Positions 26,411-34,683 of a stretch of DNA of 64,000 nt are shown here, piece after piece. Source of the stretch: Microaerobacter geothermalis. GTDB lineage: Bacteria > Bacillota > Bacilli > DSM-22679. Position 1 is the first letter of the stretch, and every line of letters begins with the position of its first letter. The notes below the pieces were generated by a model that saw only the letters and a list, made by a program, of their open reading frames with translations, had not been told where the DNA came from and searched no databases. The stretch lies in NCBI RefSeq assembly GCF_021608135.1, contig NZ_JAKIHL010000004.1, positions 58,644 through 122,643 on the forward strand, read 5' to 3'. The position numbers were made by a program, and so were the translations under genes.

Positions 26411-27184
26411 TCATCCTAACTCGAATGAAGAGAACCCGGAATGAACATCCTCATAGGTAATTTCTTCATTGGGATCGTTTCTTAGTTCAACAATATAATC
26501 AAAATCGGACAGTTCATATTCAGTTTCTCGGATAAAAATGTCGGGATGTTCAATTACCTTTGTGGCAGGCATCCTCATTATCTCTCTAACCAAGTCATGA
26601 TGCCTTTCGTTGGATCTGATCGTAGATACAATACCATCAATCATGTATACATTGTTTGATTGCAATTCATCATCGCTTAATTGATTTCTAACGGTCTGAC
26701 GGAGAAGTGTGGATGAGATAAAGGTCCATCTTTTGTTGGCTGATACACTGGCAGCTACAACAGATTCGGTTTTGCCGACCCGAGGCATTCCCCTTACCCC
26801 TACCACCTGATGACCTTCATGTTTAAAAATTTCGGCCAGAAAATCAACAAGTATCCCAATTTCATCACGGATAAATTTAAAGGTTTTCTTGTGCTCCACA
26901 TCTCTTTCGATATATCTTCCATGCCGGATGGCGAGTCGGTCAAGGATTGTCGGAGTCCGAAACCTGGTAATGGTAATGTTGTCAATCTTTTTTAATATAT
27001 TCTCAAGGGCAGAAATTTTTTCGTCATCATCTGTTTGAAGCAAAAGCCCCCTTCTCCTGTTCTCAACTCCGTTTATTGTGATGATGTTGATAGATAACAT
27101 TCCCAATAGGGAAGCGATGTCTCCTAATAATCCAGGTCTGTTTTTATGAATTTCATATTCCAAATACCATTCCTTCTTCTCCAA
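26411..27184 (-). CDS. ymfK: YmfK-like DUF3388 protein
   Basis: A 257-residue protein conserved in Bacillales. The N-terminus is ACT-like (EYEIHKNRPGLLGDIASLLG, INIITINGV) and the C-terminal half has a P-loop-like GVRGMPRVGKTES. TTG at 27184 is 8 nt after AAGGGAG and starts EKKEWYLEYEI; an ATG 24 codons upstream lacks any ribosome-binding site. It is 14 bp before rodZ. Function unknown; ligand sensing by the ACT part is inference. Confidence 0.88.
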   Translation of the reverse strand: MEKKEWYLEYEIHKNRPGLLGDIASLLGMLSINIITINGVENRRRGLLLQTDDDEKISALENILKKIDNITITRFRTPTILDRLAIRHGRYIERDVEHKKTFKFIRDEIGILVDFLAEIFKHEGHQVVGVRGMPRVGKTESVVAASVSANKRWTFISSTLLRQTVRNQLSDDELQSNNVYMIDGIVSTIRSNERHHDLVREIMRMPATKVIEHPDIFIRETEYELSDFDYIVELRNDPNEEITYEDVHSGFSSFELG

Positions 27185-27300
27185 TGGAAAGACTCCCTTC
27201 ACTTCTTTTACACCATTCGACAAAGATATTCTACATAAGTCTGACAAGTCCTTCATTTATTTTATGAAAATCGTTTAAGATTTTATGAACCATGAATGAA

Positions 27301-27444
27301 GGCTAATACCCAGATGTTTCGTTCTTTAGAATTGAAACGAAATTGAATACTTCAGACGAACTCGACTAGCATACGTGTAAATCTTTGATATGAAAATACA
27401 TTTTCAGATCAATTTATGTCCCTTCGGGTCATGGATATTTAGTT
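27301..27444 (+). repeat. GGAACTAAA element, copy F (long form)
   Basis: On the plus strand: GGCTAATACCCAGATGTTTC, GTTCTTTAGAATTGAAACG, GACGAACTCGACTAGCATAC, GTGTAAATCTT, the TGATATGAAAA / TTTTCAGATCA palindrome (one arm mismatch), the CCC-TTCG-GGG mini-hairpin and ATATTTAGTT. It lies between ymfJ and ymfK. Confidence 0.8.
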
Positions 27445-27469
27445 AAAACATCTACAGATGATAATAATG

Positions 27470-27499
27470 AAAAAAATCCCTTCTTGAATTCAAGAAGGG
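27470..27499 (-). terminator. Rho-independent terminator after ymfJ
   Basis: The minus strand reads CCCTTCTTGAA then TTCAAGAAGGG, a perfect 22-bp palindrome, followed by ATTTTTTT, 13 bp past the ymfJ stop. Confidence 0.88.
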
Positions 27500-27512
27500 T
27501 GCGATTAAAACA

Positions 27513-27761
27513 TTATTGATTATCAACCATTTTTACCATTAACTTGGCAAGGGTCTTTTGATCGTCTTCTGACCCGGCTTCCCACAATTCCTTTAGCAAA
27601 CGCTCTTCATTATTTTTGGGATCCACTTGCTGAGACAAATAATCTCCTAATTGATAAGCCACATTTTGTATGGTGTCATCATTCATTCCCATCTTCTCTG
27701 CTTGATGGACCCTTTCTGCTAAGAAGTTTTTCCATTGGTCAAATGAATCAAGTACGGACAC
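27513..27761 (-). CDS. ymfJ: YmfJ-like DUF3243 protein
   Basis: An 82-residue soluble helical protein of the Bacillales DUF3243 family: SFDQWKNFLAERV, YQLGDYLSQQVDPKN and EERLLKELWEAG are family features. GTG at 27761 follows GGAGGG. It has its own terminator, and its 5' end faces the divergent DUF116 gene across 155 bp. Function unknown. Confidence 0.92.
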   Translation of the reverse strand: MSVLDSFDQWKNFLAERVHQAEKMGMNDDTIQNVAYQLGDYLSQQVDPKNNEERLLKELWEAGSEDDQKTLAKLMVKMVDNQ

Positions 27762-27916
27762 AATAATCCCTCCTATCCATTAATTTGTGGTCCGTCTATA
27801 AGTAATATGGTTAAAAGATATCATCTTTATACATAAACAACCAATAAGATTTTATTGAATAACTTTTTTTAAATTAGAAAAAGATACCATTAACATCGTT
27901 TGAAAGGAGAATTGTG

Positions 27917-28720
27917 TTGAAGGAAGAAACTGTAAAACACACTTTGGAGATCAGCCCAAGAAAATTGGGAGATGAATGGAAACATTGGACTGGGGAGACA
28001 GAAGAAAATAACGGGGATTTAGAAACGAAAAAAAGGGTTTTTTTATCCCTTTTTTCCATCACGGTGCTATTGACCGATATTTTTATTTTTTTTATCTATT
28101 ATTTAATATCACCAAGATTAGAAGATATTCATCCTGCTCTAAATGAAACCGTTTATATTTTCACTGGAACTGCTATTTCCGTTCTCACCTTTTATTTAAT
28201 GTCAATATTGTTAACGATTTTATTTAAAAAACCCTTTGCTTTCTTTCTCAAAGGAAAAGATTTAATCAACTTTCCTCTTGTCAGTTGGACTCTTATTCTG
28301 GGTCACAAACTTGGCTTTTCAAAGGATCGGATAAAAAATTCCCTTATCCATGTAACCAATGAAATCGTAAAGACCCTATATTTCGTCGTATTGCCCCATG
28401 AGATTCTGATTGTAGTTCCGAGATGTTTATCAAAATTTATGAGAAAAGAACTGGAGGATTTAACCGAAAAATATCAGGTGACTTTTCATACGGCAGGTGG
28501 AGGAACCCAGGCACGTCAACTTCTTATTACAGAGAACCCAAAAGCCATTATTGCCGTCGCATGTGAAAGAGATTTGTTTTCCGGAATTCAGGATGTGGCT
28601 GGAAAAATACCGGTGATTGGAATTTCAAATAAACGGCCGGAAGGTCCTTGTAAAAATACATATATACATTTGGACGAGATGGAAAAAGCCATCCAATACT
28701 TTCTATATGGTATGAACTAG
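27917..28720 (+). CDS. DUF116 membrane protein
   Basis: A 267-residue protein and one of few plus-strand genes. About 45 charged residues come first, then two transmembrane helices (ITVLLTDIFIFFIYYLI and TGTAISVLTFYLMSILLTIL). A soluble DUF116 domain follows with VPRCLSKFM, TAGGGTQARQLL, VACERDLFSG and GPCKNT; these conserved cysteines suggest a metal or Fe-S site. TTG at 27917 is 6 nt after AAAGGAGA; a GTG one codon earlier is too close. The stop codon lies inside the left end of repeat copy G. Function unknown; DUF116 also occurs in anaerobes near lipoate and formyltransferase genes. Confidence 0.82.
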   Translation: MKEETVKHTLEISPRKLGDEWKHWTGETEENNGDLETKKRVFLSLFSITVLLTDIFIFFIYYLISPRLEDIHPALNETVYIFTGTAISVLTFYLMSILLTILFKKPFAFFLKGKDLINFPLVSWTLILGHKLGFSKDRIKNSLIHVTNEIVKTLYFVVLPHEILIVVPRCLSKFMRKELEDLTEKYQVTFHTAGGGTQARQLLITENPKAIIAVACERDLFSGIQDVAGKIPVIGISNKRPEGPCKNTYIHLDEMEKAIQYFLYGMN

Positions 28721-28856
28721 ATATTTACACGTCCGCTAATCGAGTTTGTTATAGATGTTATTAAAGTCCGCTTCTTGGCTAAAGAACGGAGCCCTCAAAA
28801 CATCTGGGTATATCAGTTTGAGGGCTAAATCTTTCGGATCATAGATGTTTAGTTTC
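28713..28856 (+). repeat. GGAACTAAA element, copy G (mosaic)
   Basis: Begins TGAACTAGATATTTACACG, matching the GGAACTAAAGAATTTACACG end of copy H. It continues with TAATCGAGTTTG, AAGTCCGCTTCTTGGCTAAA and GAACGGAGCCCTCAAAAC, the CCCTCAAAA / TTTGAGGG hairpin, then CTTTCGGATCATAGATG and the end TTTAGTTTC. Its left end overlaps the DUF116 stop codon (28718-28720). Confidence 0.78.
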
Positions 28857-28879
28857 GTCTGTATAGCTCGTTCTTATGG

Positions 28880-29617
28880 TTACAAATACCAGCCACCATT
28901 AACAGAAATAATTTGTCCGGTAATGTACGAGGAATTGGGGGAGACTAGATGAGAAACAAGAGAAGCAATCTCCTCTGCCCTCCCCATTCGTCCCACTGGA
29001 ATTTCTTTCACGATATCAGCGATTTCTTCAGATGTAAAGGACAGGGTGATCATTTCCGTTTCAATCACACCCGGAGCTATGGCATTTACTGTAATGCCTG
29101 AAGGGGCCAACTCTTTGGCAAGTGCCTTTGTCATGGTATTAAGCCCCCCCTTAACTGTTGAATATACAACTTCGCAAGCAGCCCCATGTATTCCCCAAAC
29201 AGAAGAGATATTGACTATACGTCCAAATTTGGCCCGAATCATTGAGGATGATACCGCTTGTATAAGAAAAAAGGGAGCCTGAAGATGAAGGTGAATCATT
29301 TCATCCCATTGTTCTTTGGTAACATCAGTCATAAGACCATATAAACTGCTTCCGGCATTGTTTATCAAAATGGAAGGTGGATTGTCTTTTATTTGTTCTT
29401 CTATTTCCAGAATTCCATTATAATTTCTTAAATCAGCTTGAATAATTTTAGTTGTGACCCCATTTGATAAACAACATTCAGATACCTCTTCTATTTCTTT
29501 TTTTCCCCTATGGTAATGGAGATAAAGGGAATAACCATCCACTGAGAGCTTCTCTGCAATGGCTCTACCGATTCCCCTGGAAGCTCCAGTAATTAATGCC
29601 CAACAATTTTTTCCCAT
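28880..29617 (-). CDS. ymfI: Short-chain dehydrogenase/reductase (YmfI-like)
   Basis: A 245-residue classical SDR resembling 3-oxoacyl-ACP reductase. The NAD(P) site TGASRGIGRA, NNAGSS, the catalytic Ser in NISSVWG and the Tyr-X3-Lys pair in YSTVKGG are all present. The ATG at 29617 is 8 nt after GGAGGG; an ATG two codons earlier is too close. It forms an operon with ymfH and ymfF as in B. subtilis, and its substrate is unknown. Confidence 0.92.
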   Translation of the reverse strand: MGKNCWALITGASRGIGRAIAEKLSVDGYSLYLHYHRGKKEIEEVSECCLSNGVTTKIIQADLRNYNGILEIEEQIKDNPPSILINNAGSSLYGLMTDVTKEQWDEMIHLHLQAPFFLIQAVSSSMIRAKFGRIVNISSVWGIHGAACEVVYSTVKGGLNTMTKALAKELAPSGITVNAIAPGVIETEMITLSFTSEEIADIVKEIPVGRMGRAEEIASLVSHLVSPNSSYITGQIISVNGGWYL

Positions 29618-29661
29618 TTTCATTTCCCTCCATAGAATATACATGTTTGGAAGGACTTTAA

Positions 29662-30951
29662 TTATTTTTCAGTTGAGGATACGATCGAAACAGCCATTTG
29701 CTCAAAATCAATATGCTCCTGAAGCCGTTGATTTACATCTTCCAAATTAAGGTCCTCTAATACTGGAACGATATGAAATAAATCAGAATCAATGAAGCGG
29801 TATCTGGTAAATTGATTGGCAATAAATTCTGGTGAATTTAGTGCTTTTAAGAAGCCGCCGATTTTTTTTCTCCGGGCTCTTTCAAACTCATCTTCAGAGA
29901 TCCCCTCTTCTTTCCTTTTCTTTAATGATTCCTCCACTTTTTGTAACAGCTTATCTGGATCCTTCGTATCCCCTCCAACAACCGAAAATGCATATTGCTG
30001 TTCACAGGAATAATCTGATCCAAATGTATCATTAATAATATCCTCATCATACAGTTGCTGATATAAAATTGAACTGGGCCCCAATAAGATATCCAACAAC
30101 AACTTTGTAGACAGCTCTCTCTTTAATAAAGCTTCTCCAGTAAGATTATTTCTTTTTTCTTTAAATCCAAATAAACATTTTGGAATTCCGACAGAAAGCT
30201 TTACCTCTGAACGTTTTGATTTTACTGACTGAGGTTCATTGGGATAAAATCGTTCTATTCTTTCAAGACTATTCTTGAAATCCTTCCGGTTTTGATTCTG
30301 TATTACCAGATTCATGATCTTCTTTGGTTCAACGGATCCAACCACAAATAGCAGCATATTGCTGGGATGATAAAAGGTTTCATAGCACTGATAAAGGGTC
30401 TCTTTAGTAATTTTGCTGATTGATTCAATGGTTCCAGCAATATCAATTCGGACGGGATGCTGATGATACATGTTCTGTATCAGTCCAAAATAGGAACGCC
30501 AATCCGGGTTATCTTCATACATTCGAATTTCCTGAGCGATGATCCCCTTTTCTTTTTCCACGTTTTCATCGGTGAAATAGGGGTGTTGAACGAAATCAAT
30601 TAGAGTTGTTAAGTTGGTTTCAAGATGATCTGTACAGGAAAATAAATAAGCTGTTCTTTCGAAACTGGTAAAAGCATTGGCAGAAGCACCATTGGAGGAA
30701 AACTTTTGAAACACGTCCCCATCTTCTTCTTCAAACATCTTGTGTTCCAAAAAATGAGCGATTCCGTCCGGTACCCTAAGCTCCTCCCCACCCGGTGGTC
30801 TAAAGTGGTTATCAATGGAACCATACTTTGTTGTAAATGTAGCATAGGTTTTGTTAAATCCCTCTTTGGGAAGGATGTATACCGATAATCCGTTATCCAA
30901 TTTCTCGAAATATAAGGTTTCCTTTAATTGGTCAAAGGTAATTTCCTTCAT
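29662..30951 (-). CDS. ymfH: M16 zinc peptidase, catalytic subunit (YmfH)
   Basis: A 429-residue insulinase-family peptidase. The inverted zinc motif HFLEH (about residues 67-71) and the downstream glutamate in QEIRMYEDNP are intact, so this is the active partner. The downstream YmfF-type partner has no such motif. ATG at 30951 follows AAGGGAG and lies 2 bp after the ymfF stop. The pair resembles two-chain M16B peptidases; the substrate is unknown. Confidence 0.93.
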   Translation of the reverse strand: MKEITFDQLKETLYFEKLDNGLSVYILPKEGFNKTYATFTTKYGSIDNHFRPPGGEELRVPDGIAHFLEHKMFEEEDGDVFQKFSSNGASANAFTSFERTAYLFSCTDHLETNLTTLIDFVQHPYFTDENVEKEKGIIAQEIRMYEDNPDWRSYFGLIQNMYHQHPVRIDIAGTIESISKITKETLYQCYETFYHPSNMLLFVVGSVEPKKIMNLVIQNQNRKDFKNSLERIERFYPNEPQSVKSKRSEVKLSVGIPKCLFGFKEKRNNLTGEALLKRELSTKLLLDILLGPSSILYQQLYDEDIINDTFGSDYSCEQQYAFSVVGGDTKDPDKLLQKVEESLKKRKEEGISEDEFERARRKKIGGFLKALNSPEFIANQFTRYRFIDSDLFHIVPVLEDLNLEDVNQRLQEHIDFEQMAVSIVSSTEK

Positions 30952-30953
30952 CC

Positions 30954-32231
30954 TTAAACTCCCTTCTTGTCCCGCAAAAAATAAATAGTATCCAACTTTA
31001 CTTTTTTTGCGATATTTACGATATCCTCAACATCTGTTTTCCTGATTTCCCCAATGATTTCTTCAAAGGGACGCTTTCTTTCCGCAATGATACCATTATA
31101 ATCCATATCGATTAATGTGTAAGGATTATCAAGATTTTCTTTTAGCTGGTTAACCAAGACAGCCTTGCTCTGGTTTAATTCATTTTCTGTAATGTTGCCG
31201 TTTTCCATCATTTGAAGTTGTTCTTTGATGATTCCAACCGCTTTGTCATAATTATCAATTTCAATACCTGACATGATCATCATAATTCCTTTATGACTTT
31301 CCAATCTGGAAACCGCATAATAGGCCAGACTTGCCTTCTCCCGCACATTTGTAAATAGCTTCGAATGAGGAAATCCTCCCAGAATTGCATTATATACCAT
31401 CAAAGGGACATAATCGTCATCCTTGTAACTAGTATTGGTTCGGCAACCCATATTTAGCTTTCCCTGATTTACGTCTAGGCGTTCAATCACTTCTTTTATC
31501 TCGGTAACGTTAGTCTTAACCAAAGTATCAGGAAGGTCCATCACATCTCTTGTTGGCAAATAGAAGGATTCCTGAATCAGTTTGACCACTTCACTGCTGT
31601 TTACATCTCCAACAATATAAATATCTATGGGTGAATTCTGTAGAAGTTTCAGATAAGCAGCATACAGATCTTCTCCACTATAGGAATGAATCTTCTCCAA
31701 TTCCCCATAGGCCATCAACCGATAAGGTTCATTCTTACTCATTTCTTCTGTACATCTTTGATTGGCATATTTAATCTTATCATCTATAAGGGATTCCAAT
31801 CTTTTCTTCATGGATGATTTTTCAGAGGATACATACTTCTCATTAAAATGATCATTTTCCACCAATGGATTGGTCAGCACTTCTCCCAACAATTGTATCC
31901 CCTGTGCCAAAAGAGGAGTAGTGTTCTTTAAATAGGTCTCATTGGTAATTTCCATTTTAAAGGTGATCAGCTGCCTTTCCCCTTTCTTCGATACATCGAC
32001 ACTTAAAGTGGCACCATATAAATCATCCAATTGTTCTCTTAATTTCTTGGTAGACGGGTATTTTTTGCTTCCCCGATTCAATATGAAAGGAATCAATGCA
32101 TTCTTAGTAACCAATTCTTCCTGTAAAGGTTGCTGAATTTGAATGACGATCGTATTGGTTTTAAATTTGTTGGTCTCTAGAATATGTATACCTGTTTGAT
32201 TCCAATAGGTTCTTTGAAATGATATGGACAA
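30954..32231 (-). CDS. ymfF: M16 peptidase-like partner without zinc motif (YmfF)
   Basis: A 425-residue M16-family protein in which the HXXEH motif is missing. It keeps the C-terminal substrate-binding pattern FTNVREKASLAYYAVSRLES, typical of the non-catalytic (R/Y) subunit. Together with YmfH it probably forms one heterodimeric peptidase. TTG at 32231 lies 7 nt after AAGGAGAG. First gene of ymfF-ymfH-ymfI. Confidence 0.92.
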   Translation of the reverse strand: MSISFQRTYWNQTGIHILETNKFKTNTIVIQIQQPLQEELVTKNALIPFILNRGSKKYPSTKKLREQLDDLYGATLSVDVSKKGERQLITFKMEITNETYLKNTTPLLAQGIQLLGEVLTNPLVENDHFNEKYVSSEKSSMKKRLESLIDDKIKYANQRCTEEMSKNEPYRLMAYGELEKIHSYSGEDLYAAYLKLLQNSPIDIYIVGDVNSSEVVKLIQESFYLPTRDVMDLPDTLVKTNVTEIKEVIERLDVNQGKLNMGCRTNTSYKDDDYVPLMVYNAILGGFPHSKLFTNVREKASLAYYAVSRLESHKGIMMIMSGIEIDNYDKAVGIIKEQLQMMENGNITENELNQSKAVLVNQLKENLDNPYTLIDMDYNGIIAERKRPFEEIIGEIRKTDVEDIVNIAKKVKLDTIYFLRDKKGV

Positions 32232-32317
32232 AGAGCATCTCTCCTTTTGTTTTTACTTCCATTATAGACCAATTCGTCTCCTTTGTAACCTGTGAAGGGT
32301 TATATCTATCAATTCGT

Positions 32318-32476
32318 TTACATATCAGATGAAAAATCCTTAGAATATTTTTCCGAACGATTATCATCAACGACATCAACCCTTCCGCAATCAGGGTGAA
32401 GGCATAATATTCCCCTTAAATGCTGATCTTCAAATGGAATCCCGTAGTGACTACCGCAGAACGGACACGACCACAT
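32318..32476 (-). CDS. Small zinc-ribbon protein, 52 residues
   Basis: Starts MWSCPFCGSHYG and has a second pair in ILCLHPDCGR, giving CPFC-X17-CLHPDC, a CxxC...CxxxxC zinc-ribbon-like arrangement. The tail is acidic and has no homologue known to me. ATG at 32476 follows GGGGTGAT by 5 nt, and the stop is TAA at 32318. It lies between the nup operon terminator and ymfF, on the same strand. The ribosome-binding site plus four paired cysteines support a real gene; function unknown (regulator or metal-binding protein possible). Confidence 0.7.
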   Translation of the reverse strand: MWSCPFCGSHYGIPFEDQHLRGILCLHPDCGRVDVVDDNRSEKYSKDFSSDM

Positions 32477-32596
32477 CTTATATCACCCCATCTCGACACT
32501 TTTTCCATTATTATGTGATGAAAATTGTTCATTATTCATGTCGAAGAATAGAGGAAAACGGAAAGAAATGCCCGTTTTTGCGCTTGCCATGGAAAT

Positions 32597-32631
32597 AAAA
32601 AAAGAGAAGCACCAGATAATCCAGGTGCTTC
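32597..32631 (-). terminator. Rho-independent terminator of the nup operon
   Basis: The minus strand has GAAGCACC and GGTGCTTC around a 10-nt loop, then TCTTTTTTTATTT, about 14 bp past the nupQ stop. Confidence 0.88.
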
Positions 32632-32644
32632 AGCTTCAACACGA

Positions 32645-33610
32645 CTATCTGCTTCCCTTCTCATAAGGTTTACCAATGCTGGCCGGAGCAACAGCCCTTC
32701 CAACAACACCGGCTAACACGAGTATAGTAAGAATATATGGAAGCATAAAGATAAAGTCAACCGGGATATATTTTGTAATTCCCAGAACCTGAACCAAGGA
32801 ATTGAGGGCTTGGGCAATTCCAAAGAAAAGGGCCGCACCCATTGCTCCAATCGGGTGCCATTTCCCAAAAATCATCGCAGCTAAAGCAATAAATCCTTGC
32901 CCTGAAACCGTGTTATGTGAAAAATTGCTGGTTGTAGTTAGAGCAATGGTCGCTCCGCCCATACTGGCTAAAGCACCGCTGATCATGACCCCGAGATATC
33001 TCATTTTATATACATTGATACCCATCGTATCGGCCGCACGGGGGTGTTCCCCCACAGATCGGAGCCGAAGTCCAAATGGTGTTTTAAAAAGAACAAAGTA
33101 ACTAACGGCTACCAAAATAAATGCAATGTAACTGGTTGGATACGCGGTGAAGAATGCTTTGCCAAGATAAGGAATGTCTGAAAGAAAAGGGATTGAGACT
33201 TTGGTGAAAACATTCTGAAGCGTTTTTGTTTGTCCTGCTCCGTTAAATAATATTTTTACCAAATAAACGGTAGCTCCTGCCGCGAGAAAGTTAAGGGCAA
33301 CACCGCTCACAACTTGGTCAGCCTTAAATGTAACCGATGCTGCTGCATGAAATAGAGAAAACAATATCCCAACTACAGCCGCAACAATAAAACCGATCCA
33401 TGGGGACCATGAACTGCCCCCTAAGGACATATCCACGTAATAGGTAATAACTGCACCAGTAAATGCCCCTACGATCATCAAACCTTCCAAAGCAATGTTA
33501 ACAACCCCTGATCTTTCAGAGAAAACTCCGCCCAATGCTGCAAAAATGAGCGCCGTAGAAAAGACGATGGTATTGTGCACCAATTCGCTCAAAATACTTA
33601 AAATACTCAT
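32645..33610 (-). CDS. nupQ: Nucleoside ABC transporter permease NupQ-like
   Basis: A 321-residue inner-membrane permease of the BPD_transp_2 family with about eight to ten helices. The segments FSERSGVVNIALEGLMIVGA and LRSVGEHPRAADTMGINV are typical. The start overlaps the nupP stop by four bases (ATGA). With NupN, NupO and NupP it forms a nucleoside (guanosine-type) importer as in B. subtilis, where the genes (yufNOPQ) lie elsewhere. Confidence 0.92.
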   Translation of the reverse strand: MSILSILSELVHNTIVFSTALIFAALGGVFSERSGVVNIALEGLMIVGAFTGAVITYYVDMSLGGSSWSPWIGFIVAAVVGILFSLFHAAASVTFKADQVVSGVALNFLAAGATVYLVKILFNGAGQTKTLQNVFTKVSIPFLSDIPYLGKAFFTAYPTSYIAFILVAVSYFVLFKTPFGLRLRSVGEHPRAADTMGINVYKMRYLGVMISGALASMGGATIALTTTSNFSHNTVSGQGFIALAAMIFGKWHPIGAMGAALFFGIAQALNSLVQVLGITKYIPVDFIFMLPYILTILVLAGVVGRAVAPASIGKPYEKGSR

Positions 33611-34683
33611 TTTTCCAGCACCTCCTCTTTACCCCTTTTAAAGAGTGAAAAAATTGATTTTACAATCCCGCTAGCCGCCACAAAGAAGATAACAGAAGCA
33701 ATAACGATCCGGATGACCTCAACGGGGACTCCAGCTCCTAACTTCATACCAGGAGCACCAAAAGTAAGGATTCCAAACAATATGGCAGCCAACACCACCC
33801 CAAGGGGTGTATTTGCGCCAATTAATGCGACGGCAATCCCATCAAAACCATAGCCGGGAAAACCTGCCGAAATTGATTGATATTTAAAGACCCCCAATAC
33901 TTCAACTGCTCCTCCCAAACCCGAGAATATTCCGCCAATCAACATGGCATTAATCATATTTTTGGACACATTCATTCCAGCATATTCTGAGGCATGTGGG
34001 TTAAAGCCAACAGCTCTGAGTTCATACCCTTGTTTCGTTTTCCAAAGAATGATATAAAAAACAATTGCAGCCAATAGAGCAATCAGAGTACCAAGATGAA
34101 GTCTTGCGTTATCAAACACCTGGGAAAGCCAGTTTAAGGTGATGGATGCCGAAGGTTGAATCATTTCTGACCTTTGTTGGCCGGGAGCTCTTAAGAAGTT
34201 TGCAACGACATAGTTTGTAAAGAATAGGGCAATCCAATTTAACATGATCGTGGTAATCACCTCATGTACCCCTCTTTTTGCCTTTAAGTAACCTGCAATG
34301 GCTCCCCATAATCCCCCCATTATACCGCCGACAACTATGGCTAAGGGAGCATGAATATACCACGGCAGAGAAAACTGAGTCCCAATATATACCGCACCTA
34401 AGGATCCCATAATAAATTGTCCTTCCGCCCCAATATTAAATAAACCAGTACGAAAGGCAAAGGCGACTGAAAGCCCAGTAAAAATAAGGGGAGTAATCTG
34501 TCTAATGGTTTCCCCGAAATTATATAAATCACCAAATACTTTATTAAATAAGGCTAAATAAGCTTTGATAGGATTGTAGCCCCCCATTAACATTACCAAG
34601 GCCCCAAACAGAAGCCCGAGCAGTATGGCCATTAATGGAATCAGGGAAGATTCTTTGGTAAACATTTTTATCCACTTATTCAT
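33607..34683 (-). CDS. nupP: Nucleoside ABC transporter permease NupP-like
   Basis: A 358-residue permease with about nine to ten helices; AFRTGLFNIGAEGQFIMGSL and LRAVGFNPHASEYAGMNV are family marks. ATG at 34683 follows GGAGAAG by 7 nt and overlaps the end of nupO by 8 bp; a longer in-frame reading of ten residues is not needed. Partner of NupQ in the heteromeric channel. Confidence 0.92.
   Translation of the reverse strand: MNKWIKMFTKESSLIPLMAILLGLLFGALVMLMGGYNPIKAYLALFNKVFGDLYNFGETIRQITPLIFTGLSVAFAFRTGLFNIGAEGQFIMGSLGAVYIGTQFSLPWYIHAPLAIVVGGIMGGLWGAIAGYLKAKRGVHEVITTIMLNWIALFFTNYVVANFLRAPGQQRSEMIQPSASITLNWLSQVFDNARLHLGTLIALLAAIVFYIILWKTKQGYELRAVGFNPHASEYAGMNVSKNMINAMLIGGIFSGLGGAVEVLGVFKYQSISAGFPGYGFDGIAVALIGANTPLGVVLAAILFGILTFGAPGMKLGAGVPVEVIRIVIASVIFFVAASGIVKSIFSLFKRGKEEVLEK

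Noticed and set aside
32161..32379. Open frame of 72 residues on the minus strand overlapping the ymfF start
   Set aside because: No ribosome-binding site, and it overlaps both ymfF and the end of the zinc-ribbon gene in another frame. Composition looks random.
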